Source: Lewinellaceae bacterium (lineage in GTDB: Bacteria; Bacteroidota; Bacteroidia; Chitinophagales; Saprospiraceae). Taken from it: a DNA stretch of 64,000 nucleotides. Where the stretch lies: positions 2,406,001 through 2,470,000 of the forward strand of contig JACJXW010000004.1 in assembly GCA_020636405.1 (NCBI GenBank), given 5' to 3'. The notes under the pieces are model-generated. The model did no database searches and was not told the origin of the DNA. It worked only from the letters and a program-made list of their open reading frames with translations. The translations under genes and the position numbers were made by a program. The stretch's first letter is position 1, and the number at the start of each line of letters is the position of its first letter. This document shows, piece by piece, positions 15,107-24,198 of the stretch.

Positions 15107-16495
15107 ATGTATAAACTTAATATACAATCGGCCGGGCCGTCCTGTTACTGGCAGCGGCTCTTGTACACGCTGTCTTTCATGCTTACGGGGGTTCTTCTGT
15201 TCGGGCAGGCCGACATCCGCTCGCTAAAGTACCAGTTTCCAGGCTCGGATACTCCCGTGGAATTGAATGTCGAGGTGGCGGATGGTTTGGTGATCCTGGA
15301 CGGCGACATTATTTTAGGGACGGAGAGTGGGTTATTTGGCATTGAAGACCGCGCCGCTGTGATTTCCGGCTCTAGCTATCGTTGGGATGAAGGATTAATG
15401 CCTTATGAAATAGAGGCTGATCATCCGCAGAGAAACCTCATTATTCAGGCCATTGGCCATGTGAATGAGAATACTACCCTGCATTTGACGGAACGGAATC
15501 CCAGCCTTCATGCCGATTATGTACGGTTTCGTGCGGCCAATGTATGCAATTCTTATGTAGGAAGGATCGGTGGGCGCCAGGATATCAATATTGCGCCAGG
15601 GTGTGGCTTCGGATCGATCGTCCATGAGATCTGCCATGCCGCCGGCCTTTTCCACGAACAGTCAAGGTCAGACCGGGATGAATTTGTCACCATTCTCTGG
15701 GAGAATATCCAGGATGGAAGAGAATTCAATTTCCAAACTTATCTGGATGCAGGAGTCAATGGTTTCGATCACGAAGATTACAATTACAATTCTATTATGC
15801 ACTATGGCCCACTTGCATTCAGCAGTAACGGACAGCCTACCATTGAGGTGAATTCACCGCCTGCCAAGCCCGGAACCACGATCGGCCAGCGGGACGGCCT
15901 CAGCTTAGGAGACATTCTTGCAATCAACAGCATCTATCCCTGTGATAATGTATGGGAAAATTACTATCGTGTATGTGGCTCGGAATCACAAAGTATTTTC
16001 ACTACTGTATTCATTTCGGCATCGGAGAATGGATGTACGTCAGCAGTGCCTGCAGATCAACTGCTGATATGGCAGACAGGGGACGAGATCATTTTTTATC
16101 CTGGCTTTACTGCGCCGGCAGGAGCCGATTTTTTAGGCAGGCTGGAGGAATCTTGCGCACCTCACTTGCGGCCCGGCCCGGATGATCCGAAAGAAGCTCA
16201 AAAAATGGAAGATGTTGCCTATGAGAAGGGGAGTGAATTTACCTCATCCATTTCTGTTTACCCCAACCCTTTCCAAACCACCACCACTTTTGCTTTCGTC
16301 CTACCCCAGGAAGGCGAGGCTACCCTCCAGGTTTTCGATCCCTACGGCAGACAGGTGCACCATAAAAGCGAAAATTTGCCCGCAGGCCACCATCAATGGC
16401 CCTTCGATGGGAGCCGCCTGAGCAGCGGGGTCTATACTGTCGTTCTGAGATTTGAAGATACGGTGCTGACGGAGCGGATGGCCATTGCTAAATAG
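15107..16495 (+). CDS. Astacin-like (M12A) zinc metalloprotease with T9SS sorting domain
   Basis: 462 residues. An N-terminal hydrophobic signal (LLYTLSFMLTGVLLFGQ) is preceded by a longish basic stretch. The catalytic domain has the astacin signature HEICHAAGLFHEQSRSDRDE: zinc ligands His173, His177, His183 and base Glu174, with the Met-turn at Met231 and the conserved Tyr233 (NSIMHYGPLAF). The last ~80 residues (SISVYPNPFQTTTTFAFVLP ... SGVYTVVLRFEDTVLTERMA) are a type A T9SS sorting domain, so the enzyme is exported through the type IX system. A propeptide probably lies between the signal and ~residue 85. Confidence 0.92.
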   Translation: MYKLNIQSAGPSCYWQRLLYTLSFMLTGVLLFGQADIRSLKYQFPGSDTPVELNVEVADGLVILDGDIILGTESGLFGIEDRAAVISGSSYRWDEGLMPYEIEADHPQRNLIIQAIGHVNENTTLHLTERNPSLHADYVRFRAANVCNSYVGRIGGRQDINIAPGCGFGSIVHEICHAAGLFHEQSRSDRDEFVTILWENIQDGREFNFQTYLDAGVNGFDHEDYNYNSIMHYGPLAFSSNGQPTIEVNSPPAKPGTTIGQRDGLSLGDILAINSIYPCDNVWENYYRVCGSESQSIFTTVFISASENGCTSAVPADQLLIWQTGDEIIFYPGFTAPAGADFLGRLEESCAPHLRPGPDDPKEAQKMEDVAYEKGSEFTSSISVYPNPFQTTTTFAFVLPQEGEATLQVFDPYGRQVHHKSENLPAGHHQWPFDGSRLSSGVYTVVLRFEDTVLTERMAIAK

Positions 16496-16545
16496 CTGGT
16501 TCGAACTATTTTCCTGCTTTCCCCAAAAGACAGAGCTGTATAACG

Positions 16546-16576
16546 CCCTTCGCCAGCCTTCTGGCGAAGGGTTTTT
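16546..16576 (+). terminator. Rho-independent terminator after the astacin gene
   Basis: Perfect 11-bp stem CCCTTCGCCAG/CTGGCGAAGGG, 4-base loop, five T. Together with the terminator at 13909 it brackets the tail-fibre/astacin operon. Confidence 0.93.
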
Positions 16577-16670
16577 GATTTGATTTTTGAGGTTAAGGTT
16601 GAGTCAAGAGAATACCCTCGGAACGGAACGCTTCAAGGAATAACTTCAGTTCTGCTGAGTTAAGCCATCC

Positions 16671-18659
16671 TCACTCCTCATCTCCCTTTTCCATCACCTC
16701 ACTTTCTTCCTCTTCCACCCCATACGGCCGCTTGCCGAAGACCTCCACCAGATCCTCCTTAAAGACGACCTCCTTTTTCAACAGCAGCTTGGCCAGTTTT
16801 TCCAGCTCTTCCCGGTGTTCGCGGAGGACTTTTTTCGTCCGTTCGTACGCCTTTTCCACCAGTTCGTGCACCTCCTGGTCGATCAACTGGGCGGTGGCCT
16901 CGCTGTAGGGTTTATGGAAGGACTGCTCGTACTGGCCGTTGCTGTCGTAGTAGCTGATGTTGCCCAGCTTTTCGTTCAGGCCGTAGAAGGCGACCATGGT
17001 GAAGGCTTGTTTGGTGACCTTCTCCAGGTCGTCGAGGGCGCCGGAGGACACTTTACCGAAGACGACCTCTTCGGCGGCGCGCCCGCCCAGAGCGGCGCAC
17101 AGGCGGTCGGTCAGTTGGTCCTTATTGTAGATCACGTTTTCCTGGGGCAGGTACCAGGCGGCGCCCAGGGAGCGGCCGCGGGGCACAATGGAGACCTTCA
17201 GAAGGGTATCGGCGTGTTCGAGGTACCAGCTGGCGGTGGCGTGGCCGGCCTCGTGGTAGGCGATCACCTGTTTCTCCTTTTCGGAAATGATCTTGCTTTT
17301 CTTTTCCAGGCCGCCGATGACCCGGTCGGTAGCGTCGTAGAAATCGGCCATCCCTACGGCGTCCTTATTCCGGCGGGCGGCAATGAGGGCGGCTTCGTTA
17401 CAGACATTGGCTATATCTGCCCCGGAGAAGCCCGGGGTTTGGCTGGAGAGCGTATCGAGGTCGATGTCTTCACCCAGTTTCAGGGGCTTGGTGTGGACCT
17501 TGAAGATGGCCAGCCGTTCTTTGCGGGTGGGCAGCTCCAGGTAGATCTGCCGGTCGAAGCGGCCGGGGCGCAGCAGGGCACGATCGAGGACGTCGCCCCG
17601 GTTGGTGGCTGCCAGCACGATGACTCCCGTGTTGGTGCCGAAGCCGTCCATTTCCGTAAGGATCTGGTTGAGGGTATTCTCCCGTTCGTCATTGGATTGT
17701 AAAGAGACCGCCTTGCCCCGCGACCGGCCCACGGCGTCGATCTCGTCGATGAATATGATGCTCGGCGAGTTCTGCTTGGCCTTTTTAAACAGGTCGCGGA
17801 CCCGCGAGGCGCCGACTCCTACGAACATCTCCACAAATTCAGAACCAGAAATAGAGTAGAAGGGGACCCCCGCTTCGCCAGCCACTGCCCGGGCCAGGAG
17901 GGTTTTTCCGGTACCCGGAGGGCCGACCAGCAGCACGCCCTTGGGGATCTTGGCGCCCAGGCGGGTATAACGGGAGGGGTTTTTCAGAAAGTCGACGATC
18001 TCTTTGACTTCGACCTTGACTTCTTCCAGGCCGGCAACGTCGTCGAAGGTGACGTCGCTCTGCCCTTTTTCAAAGAGCTTGGCCTTGGATTTACCCATGT
18101 CGAAGATGTTGTTCCCTCCGCCGACACCGCCCCCGCCGGGGCGCATGCGGCGCAGAATGAACACCCAGATGCCAATAATGATGGCAAAGGGAAGGACCCA
18201 GGAAAGGATACTGCCCCACCAGTTGGTGCGGGTCGTATAATTTACGTCGATGCGCTCCTCCGGTGGAACGCCCTGCTGTGCTTCTTCCAGGCTTTTCTCA
18301 AATGTCTCTATGGAGCCGATATTGAACGAATAATGAGGGCCGGTATTTCCGGCCTCGATGTCACTGTACCGGCCCTGGCCCAGCTTTTCCTTTTTGATGT
18401 AGACCTCTGCCGTTTCCTTATTGACGACCACGATCCGCTCCACATCCCGGGTGGCCAGCATTTCCTGTTTGAATTCCGTCCAGGAGATCTGTTTGGCCGG
18501 GCTGCTGTTGAAGTAAAAGAACATCTGCACCATCAGAAGCGCAACCAGTATCCAGATGATCCAGGAGTTGGAGGTGAGGCCTCCCCGTGGGTCCTCACTT
18601 CCGGGCCCAAAGGGTTTTCTTCCATTATCGGAAGGTTCATTGCTGTTTTGTTGTGCCAT
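16671..18659 (-). CDS. ftsH: ATP-dependent zinc metalloprotease FtsH
   Basis: 662 residues, usual length for the family. Order: short charged N-terminus, TM1 (SWIIWILVALLMVQMFFYF, ~33-51), periplasmic FtsH_ext domain, TM2 (GSILSWVLPFAIIIGIWVFI), AAA+ domain with Walker A GPPGTGKT and Walker B SIIFIDEID, the arginine-finger region (LLRPGRFDRQ), then the M41 peptidase with HEAGH at His469-His473. It forms membrane-bound hexamers that degrade unassembled and regulatory membrane proteins. It ends about 175 bases from the astacin stop, convergent to it. Confidence 0.98.
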   Translation of the reverse strand: MAQQNSNEPSDNGRKPFGPGSEDPRGGLTSNSWIIWILVALLMVQMFFYFNSSPAKQISWTEFKQEMLATRDVERIVVVNKETAEVYIKKEKLGQGRYSDIEAGNTGPHYSFNIGSIETFEKSLEEAQQGVPPEERIDVNYTTRTNWWGSILSWVLPFAIIIGIWVFILRRMRPGGGGVGGGNNIFDMGKSKAKLFEKGQSDVTFDDVAGLEEVKVEVKEIVDFLKNPSRYTRLGAKIPKGVLLVGPPGTGKTLLARAVAGEAGVPFYSISGSEFVEMFVGVGASRVRDLFKKAKQNSPSIIFIDEIDAVGRSRGKAVSLQSNDERENTLNQILTEMDGFGTNTGVIVLAATNRGDVLDRALLRPGRFDRQIYLELPTRKERLAIFKVHTKPLKLGEDIDLDTLSSQTPGFSGADIANVCNEAALIAARRNKDAVGMADFYDATDRVIGGLEKKSKIISEKEKQVIAYHEAGHATASWYLEHADTLLKVSIVPRGRSLGAAWYLPQENVIYNKDQLTDRLCAALGGRAAEEVVFGKVSSGALDDLEKVTKQAFTMVAFYGLNEKLGNISYYDSNGQYEQSFHKPYSEATAQLIDQEVHELVEKAYERTKKVLREHREELEKLAKLLLKKEVVFKEDLVEVFGKRPYGVEEEESEVMEKGDEE

Positions 18660-18830
18660 AGATGCCGGTTAAGTGAAGATGAAAGCAACGAAAAACTGTA
18701 GTTCGCGGCTAGGCTATTACAGTGCTTCTATTAATAAAAACCCGCAGCTTCCGCCTATGTTCGGATAGGGGCGCCCGACAGGAAAGATGGGAATCGGGTG
18801 GACATGCAGAATATGAAATTTGAACACATT

Positions 18831-19181
18831 CTAAACGATCTCGTCCTCCTCTTCGATCAGCCGATGGATGGCGCGGAACGCCCGTGCGATCTCCTGTACC
18901 TGTTCCTTCACCTGTTCTCTTTCCTGGTGCTGTTTGTACATGCGCATACCGCTGGCCCCCAGGGCGCTCCACAGTCCTCCTCGTTTGCGGTTGTATTCGA
19001 TCTTCGGAATGCCGTGGGCCAGTTGGCGGATGCGATAACCGTCGAAATGGTCCAGGACCCAAAGCTTTAGGTCACCGGCGAACTGGGTGAAGATCTCCAG
19101 GTCGACATCGAAGTTGTTGCCCTCAATGACTCGTTTGGCCAGGGCTTGAACGTCGTGAAAGGGTTGGTCGAGATTTGGCAT
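18831..19181 (-). CDS. Conserved-looking small helical protein of unknown function
   Basis: 116 residues from the ATG at 19181 (MPNLDQPFHDVQALAKRVIE). Mostly soluble; the middle (IRQLAHGIPKIEYNRKRGGL WSAL) is basic, and the C-terminus (QHQEREQVKEQVQEIARAFR) is a charged helix. I do not recognise a family. The reading frame extends further upstream, but that part crosses a 15-bp tandem repeat and is low-complexity, so the later start was chosen. It lies 171 bases upstream of ftsH on the same strand. Confidence 0.6.
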   Translation of the reverse strand: MPNLDQPFHDVQALAKRVIEGNNFDVDLEIFTQFAGDLKLWVLDHFDGYRIRQLAHGIPKIEYNRKRGGLWSALGASGMRMYKQHQEREQVKEQVQEIARAFRAIHRLIEEEDEIV

Positions 19182-19186
19182 GGTTC

Positions 19187-19216
19187 GTTGATTCGGGATT
19201 TGTTGATTCGGGATTT
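19187..19216. repeat. Two tandem copies of a 15-bp unit
   Basis: GTTGATTCGGGATTT occurs twice head to tail just before the start codon at 19181 of the minus-strand gene. No function evident; copy number could vary. Confidence 0.6.
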
Positions 19217-19348
19217 GTCTTAGCCCACCGTAGCTTTCGCTGGAAGCCGAAGCTTTACGCGAAGGCATTGGCGGATGTATGGTTTCATAGGCCGGTGGCA
19301 ATTTGAATGAACAGGATGGCCTACAAGATAAGCAATCTTCTCCGGCCG

Positions 19349-20251
19349 CTAGGAATGATCTTTCAGCCATTCCAAAAAAGCATTTCGGGCCAGGCCCTGC
19401 CGGAAGGGCCAGCTGGCGGCATCCAGGTGGGAGCCTTCCGGAAGCGGTACAAAACGGGACTCGGCGGTATTGAAGGCTTTCATGCGGATGGCAAATTCCC
19501 TGGCGCTTTCAAACGCCACCATTCCATCTTTAGTGCCGTGGATGATCAGCGTTGGAATATTCAGGGGCTTGTTCACATACCAATAGGGATTGGCCTGCTG
19601 GAACATGGGTTGATTTCGTGGGCCGGCAAAGTTGCGCAGGGGCACGGTGTTCGCCATTTTTTCCAATTGTAAGGGCGCTCCCAGAAGAAAGAGCCCCCGG
19701 AACCAGCCTGGGCTTAGCCCCGCCTGTTCCAGCGCCTCGTGGTTGAGTGCCGACAGGGCTGCCATATTGCCTCCCGCCGACATCCCTCCGATAAGGGCCT
19801 TTTTTTCTCCCATGCCCCTTTTGGCCAATATTTCCCGTGTTTTCAGAAGAATGCTGGTGAGGTCTTCCCGCATGTGGAGGTAATTGTAGCGAGGCGCCCG
19901 CCGGTAGGAAGGCATCACCACGACGAAGCCCATCTGGGTAAACTGCTGTGCATGCGAGCGGAATTGCTCCGGGGCGCCAAACTGCCAGCCTCCGCCGTGG
20001 AAATAAAACAGGATAACCGGCTTCACCGGTATATTTTCGGGAGGCGTACACCAGAGCACATACTGCCGGCGATGCCGGCCGTAAGGGATACGCTCTTCCC
20101 GGAAATCTCTTCCAGGGCTGAAAACGAGGTGAAACCACAATGGAGGCAGGTGCAGTAATTCGTGAAGCAGGTTGCCTTTGGGTATGGCCTTCCAAAGAAG
20201 CCCGTAAAACAGGACTAAGAAGGAAATGGAAAGGAGGAGGGCGAAGAGCAT
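19349..20251 (-). CDS. Alpha/beta hydrolase, HSL-type esterase/lipase, membrane anchored
   Basis: 300 residues. An N-terminal hydrophobic helix (MLFALLLSISFLVLFYGLLW) anchors it or acts as an uncleaved signal. The hormone-sensitive-lipase pattern is complete: oxyanion motif HGGGW (LFYFHGGGWQFG), nucleophile Ser in GGMSAGG, Asp in HGTKDGMV and His in EGSHLDAASW. It should hydrolyse carboxyl esters; natural substrate unknown. It is a single gene, divergent from the second CHAT gene. Confidence 0.9.
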   Translation of the reverse strand: MLFALLLSISFLVLFYGLLWKAIPKGNLLHELLHLPPLWFHLVFSPGRDFREERIPYGRHRRQYVLWCTPPENIPVKPVILFYFHGGGWQFGAPEQFRSHAQQFTQMGFVVVMPSYRRAPRYNYLHMREDLTSILLKTREILAKRGMGEKKALIGGMSAGGNMAALSALNHEALEQAGLSPGWFRGLFLLGAPLQLEKMANTVPLRNFAGPRNQPMFQQANPYWYVNKPLNIPTLIIHGTKDGMVAFESAREFAIRMKAFNTAESRFVPLPEGSHLDAASWPFRQGLARNAFLEWLKDHS

Positions 20252-20323
20252 TGGGCCGGATTTATTGTCCAGGCAATTTTATAAAAAAAGGCATAAAGGG
20301 CACTTTAAAGTAGCTAGAAAAAA

Positions 20324-20358
20324 GAAATGCATGCGCGCTGTGGGACGGCATGCATTTC
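20324..20358. repeat. 11-bp perfect inverted repeat upstream of the second CHAT gene
   Basis: GAAATGCATGC (20324-20334) and GCATGCATTTC (20348-20358), 13-base loop. On the minus strand it is followed by a T-rich run, but no minus-strand gene lies upstream, so an operator or mRNA leader element is as likely as a terminator. Confidence 0.5.
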
Positions 20359-20528
20359 AAAAACATTTTTAACTAAAACCTATTTCGGAAAGAAGAACGA
20401 GGTTTTCCAAAAATTGTTTGTCGCCTTTTTTTCAAAAGCAGTAAAGAATATCCATTTTATGTCCGGCCGGAGCTTTCTACTTAGCCCCGAATTCGCTACT
20501 TTTCCGAATACACCATTGATTATAACCT

Positions 20529-23480
20529 ATGAGGCTATGTGGCCTGCTGTATCTTCTGTGGACAGCCCCCGTCCTTCTTTGTGGGCAAGCTGGGCCAATT
20601 TCCTCGTCCCGGGCTCATCTGGCTCTGGAGCAGGCAGACTCGTGCATCCGGTCAGAAGATTATGCGGCCGCCCGGGAGTTGTACCTGGAGGCATTGCCCT
20701 ATTTTACCGGACAGGGAGATTACAGAGAACAATCCTACATTTATTTGTGGCTCAGCGAGACGTCCTACTTCACCCAGGGCATTCATCAGGCGCTGGATGA
20801 GGCTCAGTACAGCCGCTTGCTGGCAGAGTCCTGCCTGGACCCCGATACCCTTCCGTTTTACTGTACCATTCTGCAGAACCTCGGGGTTTTTTACTCCATG
20901 CAAAGTGATTTTGATGCCCAGATGTGGTACTATCAAAGATCCCTTGATGCTGCGTTGCACTACCATGGCAAGAACAGCGAGCGTGCTGCCGATGCCTATC
21001 TCAGCGTAGGCGCTGCATACGGGCGGCGGGGGCGTTGGCGGGAATGCATCGCTTATACCGATACCTCTCTCCTCCTGGCGCGAGCGGCCAACTACAAGGA
21101 GGGTATTGCCTCCGCCCTGCTGAACCTCTCCCACAGTTTTGCGGAGCAGGAAGATTTTGAAAAGGCCATACAATACCAGAAACAGGCACTGGCAGCAACT
21201 TCCAGCGTGGAAGAGAAAGCCCGTGGATTGAACAACCTGGGCACCCAGTATATCGACATTGGAGAATACCCTTCAGCTTTGGAAAACTTGCGCCTGGCCC
21301 TGGCCCTACGGCGGTCGTTATATCTTCCTTCCGATGATAATGTTTTTTCCACCTTGCTCAATATCTCCCGTGCTCATTCAGAAAGCGGCCGGCTGGATTC
21401 GGCCAGGTACTACCTGGAGGAGGCTGTTGAAGGGCTGCTGCTGGCGGGCAAAGGGGCGAGCGGCGACCTTTTGCAGATCGCTTACAACTACAAGGGAAAG
21501 TTATTGTTGCTGGATGGCCTGCCGGAAGCTGCCGGCCAGGCCATCCGGCAGGCCCTGGCTGTACGGGGCAACTGGAGGGGGATCAACAGCAGTTCATTTA
21601 TGCTGCTGGGAGAAACCTTGCTGGCAATGGGCCGGTACGAGGAAGCCTTGCAGGCCGCCCAGGAAGGCCTGAAGTGGGCAGCTCCCGGATTCGAGGAGGA
21701 CAACCCGCTGATCAATCCGCCCTGGGAAAGCCTGGAGAGTGTCGCCCAGGCAAGGGGATTGCTCAAACTCAAGGGCGACATCCTGCGGACGAGCGGCCTG
21801 GCCCGGAAGGATACCGGCTTACTGAAAGCGTCCCTGTCCACTTTCGAACAAGGGGACTCCCTGGTGTTATGGTTGCGAAAGAACTATCAGAGCCGGCTGT
21901 CGCGCGACCAGATAGCAGCCAATGCCAACGAGCTGTATGCCGGAGCCTTGCGTACGCTTTACCATCTTTACCAACAAACGGGCGACACCCTCTATTTCGA
22001 CCAGGCACTGGCCTTCTCGGAAAAGAACAAGGCCCTGTCGGTCCTGGAAAATCTCAATGGCCTGTACGCCCGCTCCTTTTCCGGCGTTCCGGATTCGGTA
22101 GTGGAAGCGGAACGGCGGCTCCTGGAAGAAATAAACTTCTATTCCAACCTTGCCAACCTCAACCGCGATTACGAAAGTGACAGCCTGGTGGCCGCCTGGG
22201 AAAGGCTGGCCTTTGAAAAGCGGCAGCAGCAGGATAGCCTGATGAACTGTATTCAGGAAACCTATCCCCGGTATTATCAGATGAAGCATGGCTTTCAGCT
22301 GTCAGCGGTGCGCCCTCTTCAGGAAGAATTGCTGGCCGAAGGAGAAACCCTGCTGGAATACTTCTGGGATGCCGATTCGGTTTTTGTTTTTCTGCTTTCG
22401 GCGGAGCAGCGGCAATTCTTTCGGTTGCCGGCCCATTTTCTGGCAGATAAAGTGCTGGCCCTTTACCAGGCGGCAGTGGGCCGGGCCCCTGTTTTTTACG
22501 AGTTGAGCTATGAGCTTTACCAGGCGCTTTTTCAACCATTGGAGCCCTATTTCGAGGGTGAAAAACTGGCCATCGTAGCGGATAATGTGCTGGGGTATCT
22601 GCCGTTTGAATTGTTGCTGAGCGCTCCGGTATCTTCCGGCGGTGCTCCCCATGCCCGTCATCCTTACCTCCTGAAGCAATATTCCATCCGGTATTTTTTC
22701 TCCGCAAACACTGCTTTACAATCCCAACACTATCAGGCCCTCATCCCGCCCCGGAGGGAAGTACTTGCCCTGGCGCCTTCCTTCGGAGGGGCATTGGCGG
22801 GAACGGACAGCTCCATTTTTGCCGACCTGCCCGGCGCCCGCTCGGAGCTGGACAGCCTGGAATCCAGTTACCGGGGCCTTTTCCTGCGCGGGGAAGAAGC
22901 CTCGGAAGCCAATTTCCGGAAATATTGCCGCCGGTATGGCGTTTATCACATTGCCACCCATACCCGGATCGACCAGCGTCTTCCTTCCGCTACGCACTTG
23001 CTGATGAATGCCGGAGCCGGGCAGGACGGCCGCCTGCATGTATTCGAGTTGTACAGCATGCAACTCGATGCCGAGCTGGCAGTACTCAGCGCCTGTAATA
23101 CGGGTATTGGCGAGCTAAAGGTTGGAGAGGGAAGCGCCAGCCTGGCTCACGCTTTTGCCTATGCCGGTTGTTCCGGATTGGTGATGTCGCTATGGCCGTT
23201 GAAAGACAGGACGACGCCGGTGCTCATCAAACAATACTACGACAATATGGCGGAGGGGATGGATAAATGTGAAGCCTTGCGCCAGGCTAAATTGTATAGC
23301 CTGGAATACGACGAGCTTTTCGCTCATCCCTATTACTGGAGCGGATTCATTTATGTGGGAGACCGCGGGCCTCTTTTCCTGGAGAAGCGCCCGGAGCCGG
23401 TTCGCTGGCTGTTTTTTGCTCTGGCGGGTTTGCTGGTGCTGGGCCTTACAATTGTTTTAATACGTCGCGGGAATCTTTAG
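20529..23480 (+). CDS. TPR-CHAT protease with C-terminal transmembrane anchor (second copy)
   Basis: 983 residues with a signal peptide (MRLCGLLYLLWTAPVLLCGQ). TPR-type helical repeats fill residues ~30-430 (for example GLNNLGTQYIDIGEYPSALE), followed by a helical linker and a CHAT domain with His811 (VYHIATHTRI) and Cys856 (LSACNTGIGELKVGEG). A final TM helix (WLFFALAGLLVLGLTIVLI) leaves only RRGNL at the end, so, unlike the copy at 4983, this protease is membrane-tethered with its protease domain on the periplasmic side. Its end overlaps the convergent anti-sigma-like gene by 35 bases. Confidence 0.9.
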   Translation: MRLCGLLYLLWTAPVLLCGQAGPISSSRAHLALEQADSCIRSEDYAAARELYLEALPYFTGQGDYREQSYIYLWLSETSYFTQGIHQALDEAQYSRLLAESCLDPDTLPFYCTILQNLGVFYSMQSDFDAQMWYYQRSLDAALHYHGKNSERAADAYLSVGAAYGRRGRWRECIAYTDTSLLLARAANYKEGIASALLNLSHSFAEQEDFEKAIQYQKQALAATSSVEEKARGLNNLGTQYIDIGEYPSALENLRLALALRRSLYLPSDDNVFSTLLNISRAHSESGRLDSARYYLEEAVEGLLLAGKGASGDLLQIAYNYKGKLLLLDGLPEAAGQAIRQALAVRGNWRGINSSSFMLLGETLLAMGRYEEALQAAQEGLKWAAPGFEEDNPLINPPWESLESVAQARGLLKLKGDILRTSGLARKDTGLLKASLSTFEQGDSLVLWLRKNYQSRLSRDQIAANANELYAGALRTLYHLYQQTGDTLYFDQALAFSEKNKALSVLENLNGLYARSFSGVPDSVVEAERRLLEEINFYSNLANLNRDYESDSLVAAWERLAFEKRQQQDSLMNCIQETYPRYYQMKHGFQLSAVRPLQEELLAEGETLLEYFWDADSVFVFLLSAEQRQFFRLPAHFLADKVLALYQAAVGRAPVFYELSYELYQALFQPLEPYFEGEKLAIVADNVLGYLPFELLLSAPVSSGGAPHARHPYLLKQYSIRYFFSANTALQSQHYQALIPPRREVLALAPSFGGALAGTDSSIFADLPGARSELDSLESSYRGLFLRGEEASEANFRKYCRRYGVYHIATHTRIDQRLPSATHLLMNAGAGQDGRLHVFELYSMQLDAELAVLSACNTGIGELKVGEGSASLAHAFAYAGCSGLVMSLWPLKDRTTPVLIKQYYDNMAEGMDKCEALRQAKLYSLEYDELFAHPYYWSGFIYVGDRGPLFLEKRPEPVRWLFFALAGLLVLGLTIVLIRRGNL

Positions 23481-24198
23481 CGTAGCGGTCTTTACCGTCC
23501 AATAAAGAGGAGAACAGTTCCCGGGCCTGTTCGGCCTGGCCGCTTTGGAGGTAGGCCAAGCCGAGGTACCACTTGGCAGGGCGTTCGTAGGCCGGTTGAG
23601 GCAGTTCCTGGAGGGCCGTCTCCAGATTCCGGATCGCCGGTTCCGTATTTTTTTCTCCGAGCAAGACGATACCCAGGTACAAACGGATCTCCGTATCCCG
23701 GCTGTATGCTGCCAGGTGTTTTTCCATCAGTTCCCGGGCCTGTTGATAGTTTCCGGCTTCGTAGGCCAGTATGGCTCTGGCGCGGTATCCGGCCACCTCC
23801 TCGTAGGATGTCGGCTCGGAAGGCAGGTTTCTGTCGCCGCCTTCGATATTCACGGCACTGGGCAGGTAGTCGAATTGCTGAGCAAAAAGCGCCTCATGAG
23901 CAGGTGGCTGCGAAAAAAGAAAATAGCCGGCTGCCAGAAGCAGCGCAGCCGCAGCGGCAATGCTGAGGATCTGCCGGAGGGGGAAGGAGCGTCCGGTGGA
24001 GCCGGCAACCCTGCGCTCGATACGGCGGAGAGTAGCTTCGAGCGATTCTTCTTCGGGGTGGTATCGCAGGCCAGACAGGGCTCGGCGGGAGAACTCGTCG
24101 AGTTCGTTTTTCGTGTCCTCATATTCCCGGCGGTGGTGCCGTTCGATCATTTCCGTACGGGACAGCGATCTTTTGTATGGGGGTATGCTTTTTTTCAT
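23446..24198 (-). CDS. Membrane protein with TPR-like C-terminus, probable anti-sigma factor
   Basis: 250 residues. A ~90-residue charged N-terminal part (KSIPPYKRSLSRTEMIERHH) precedes one TM helix (ILSIAAAAALLLAAGYFLF, ~93-111); the outer part contains two to three TPR-like helices (YRARAILAYEAGNYQQAREL, KWYLGLAYLQSGQAEQAREL). It overlaps the sigma factor gene by ATGA, so the two are translationally coupled, the usual arrangement for sigma/anti-sigma pairs. The TPRs may contact the TPR-CHAT protein encoded opposite; that is inference. Confidence 0.7.
   Translation of the reverse strand: MKKSIPPYKRSLSRTEMIERHHRREYEDTKNELDEFSRRALSGLRYHPEEESLEATLRRIERRVAGSTGRSFPLRQILSIAAAAALLLAAGYFLFSQPPAHEALFAQQFDYLPSAVNIEGGDRNLPSEPTSYEEVAGYRARAILAYEAGNYQQARELMEKHLAAYSRDTEIRLYLGIVLLGEKNTEPAIRNLETALQELPQPAYERPAKWYLGLAYLQSGQAEQARELFSSLLDGKDRYAKDSRDVLKQL

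Noticed and set aside
18831..19370. Longer version of the small helical protein with a 63-residue N-terminal extension
   Set aside because: The extension crosses a tandem repeat and is Pro/Ser-rich low complexity; the internal ATG at 19181 fits better.
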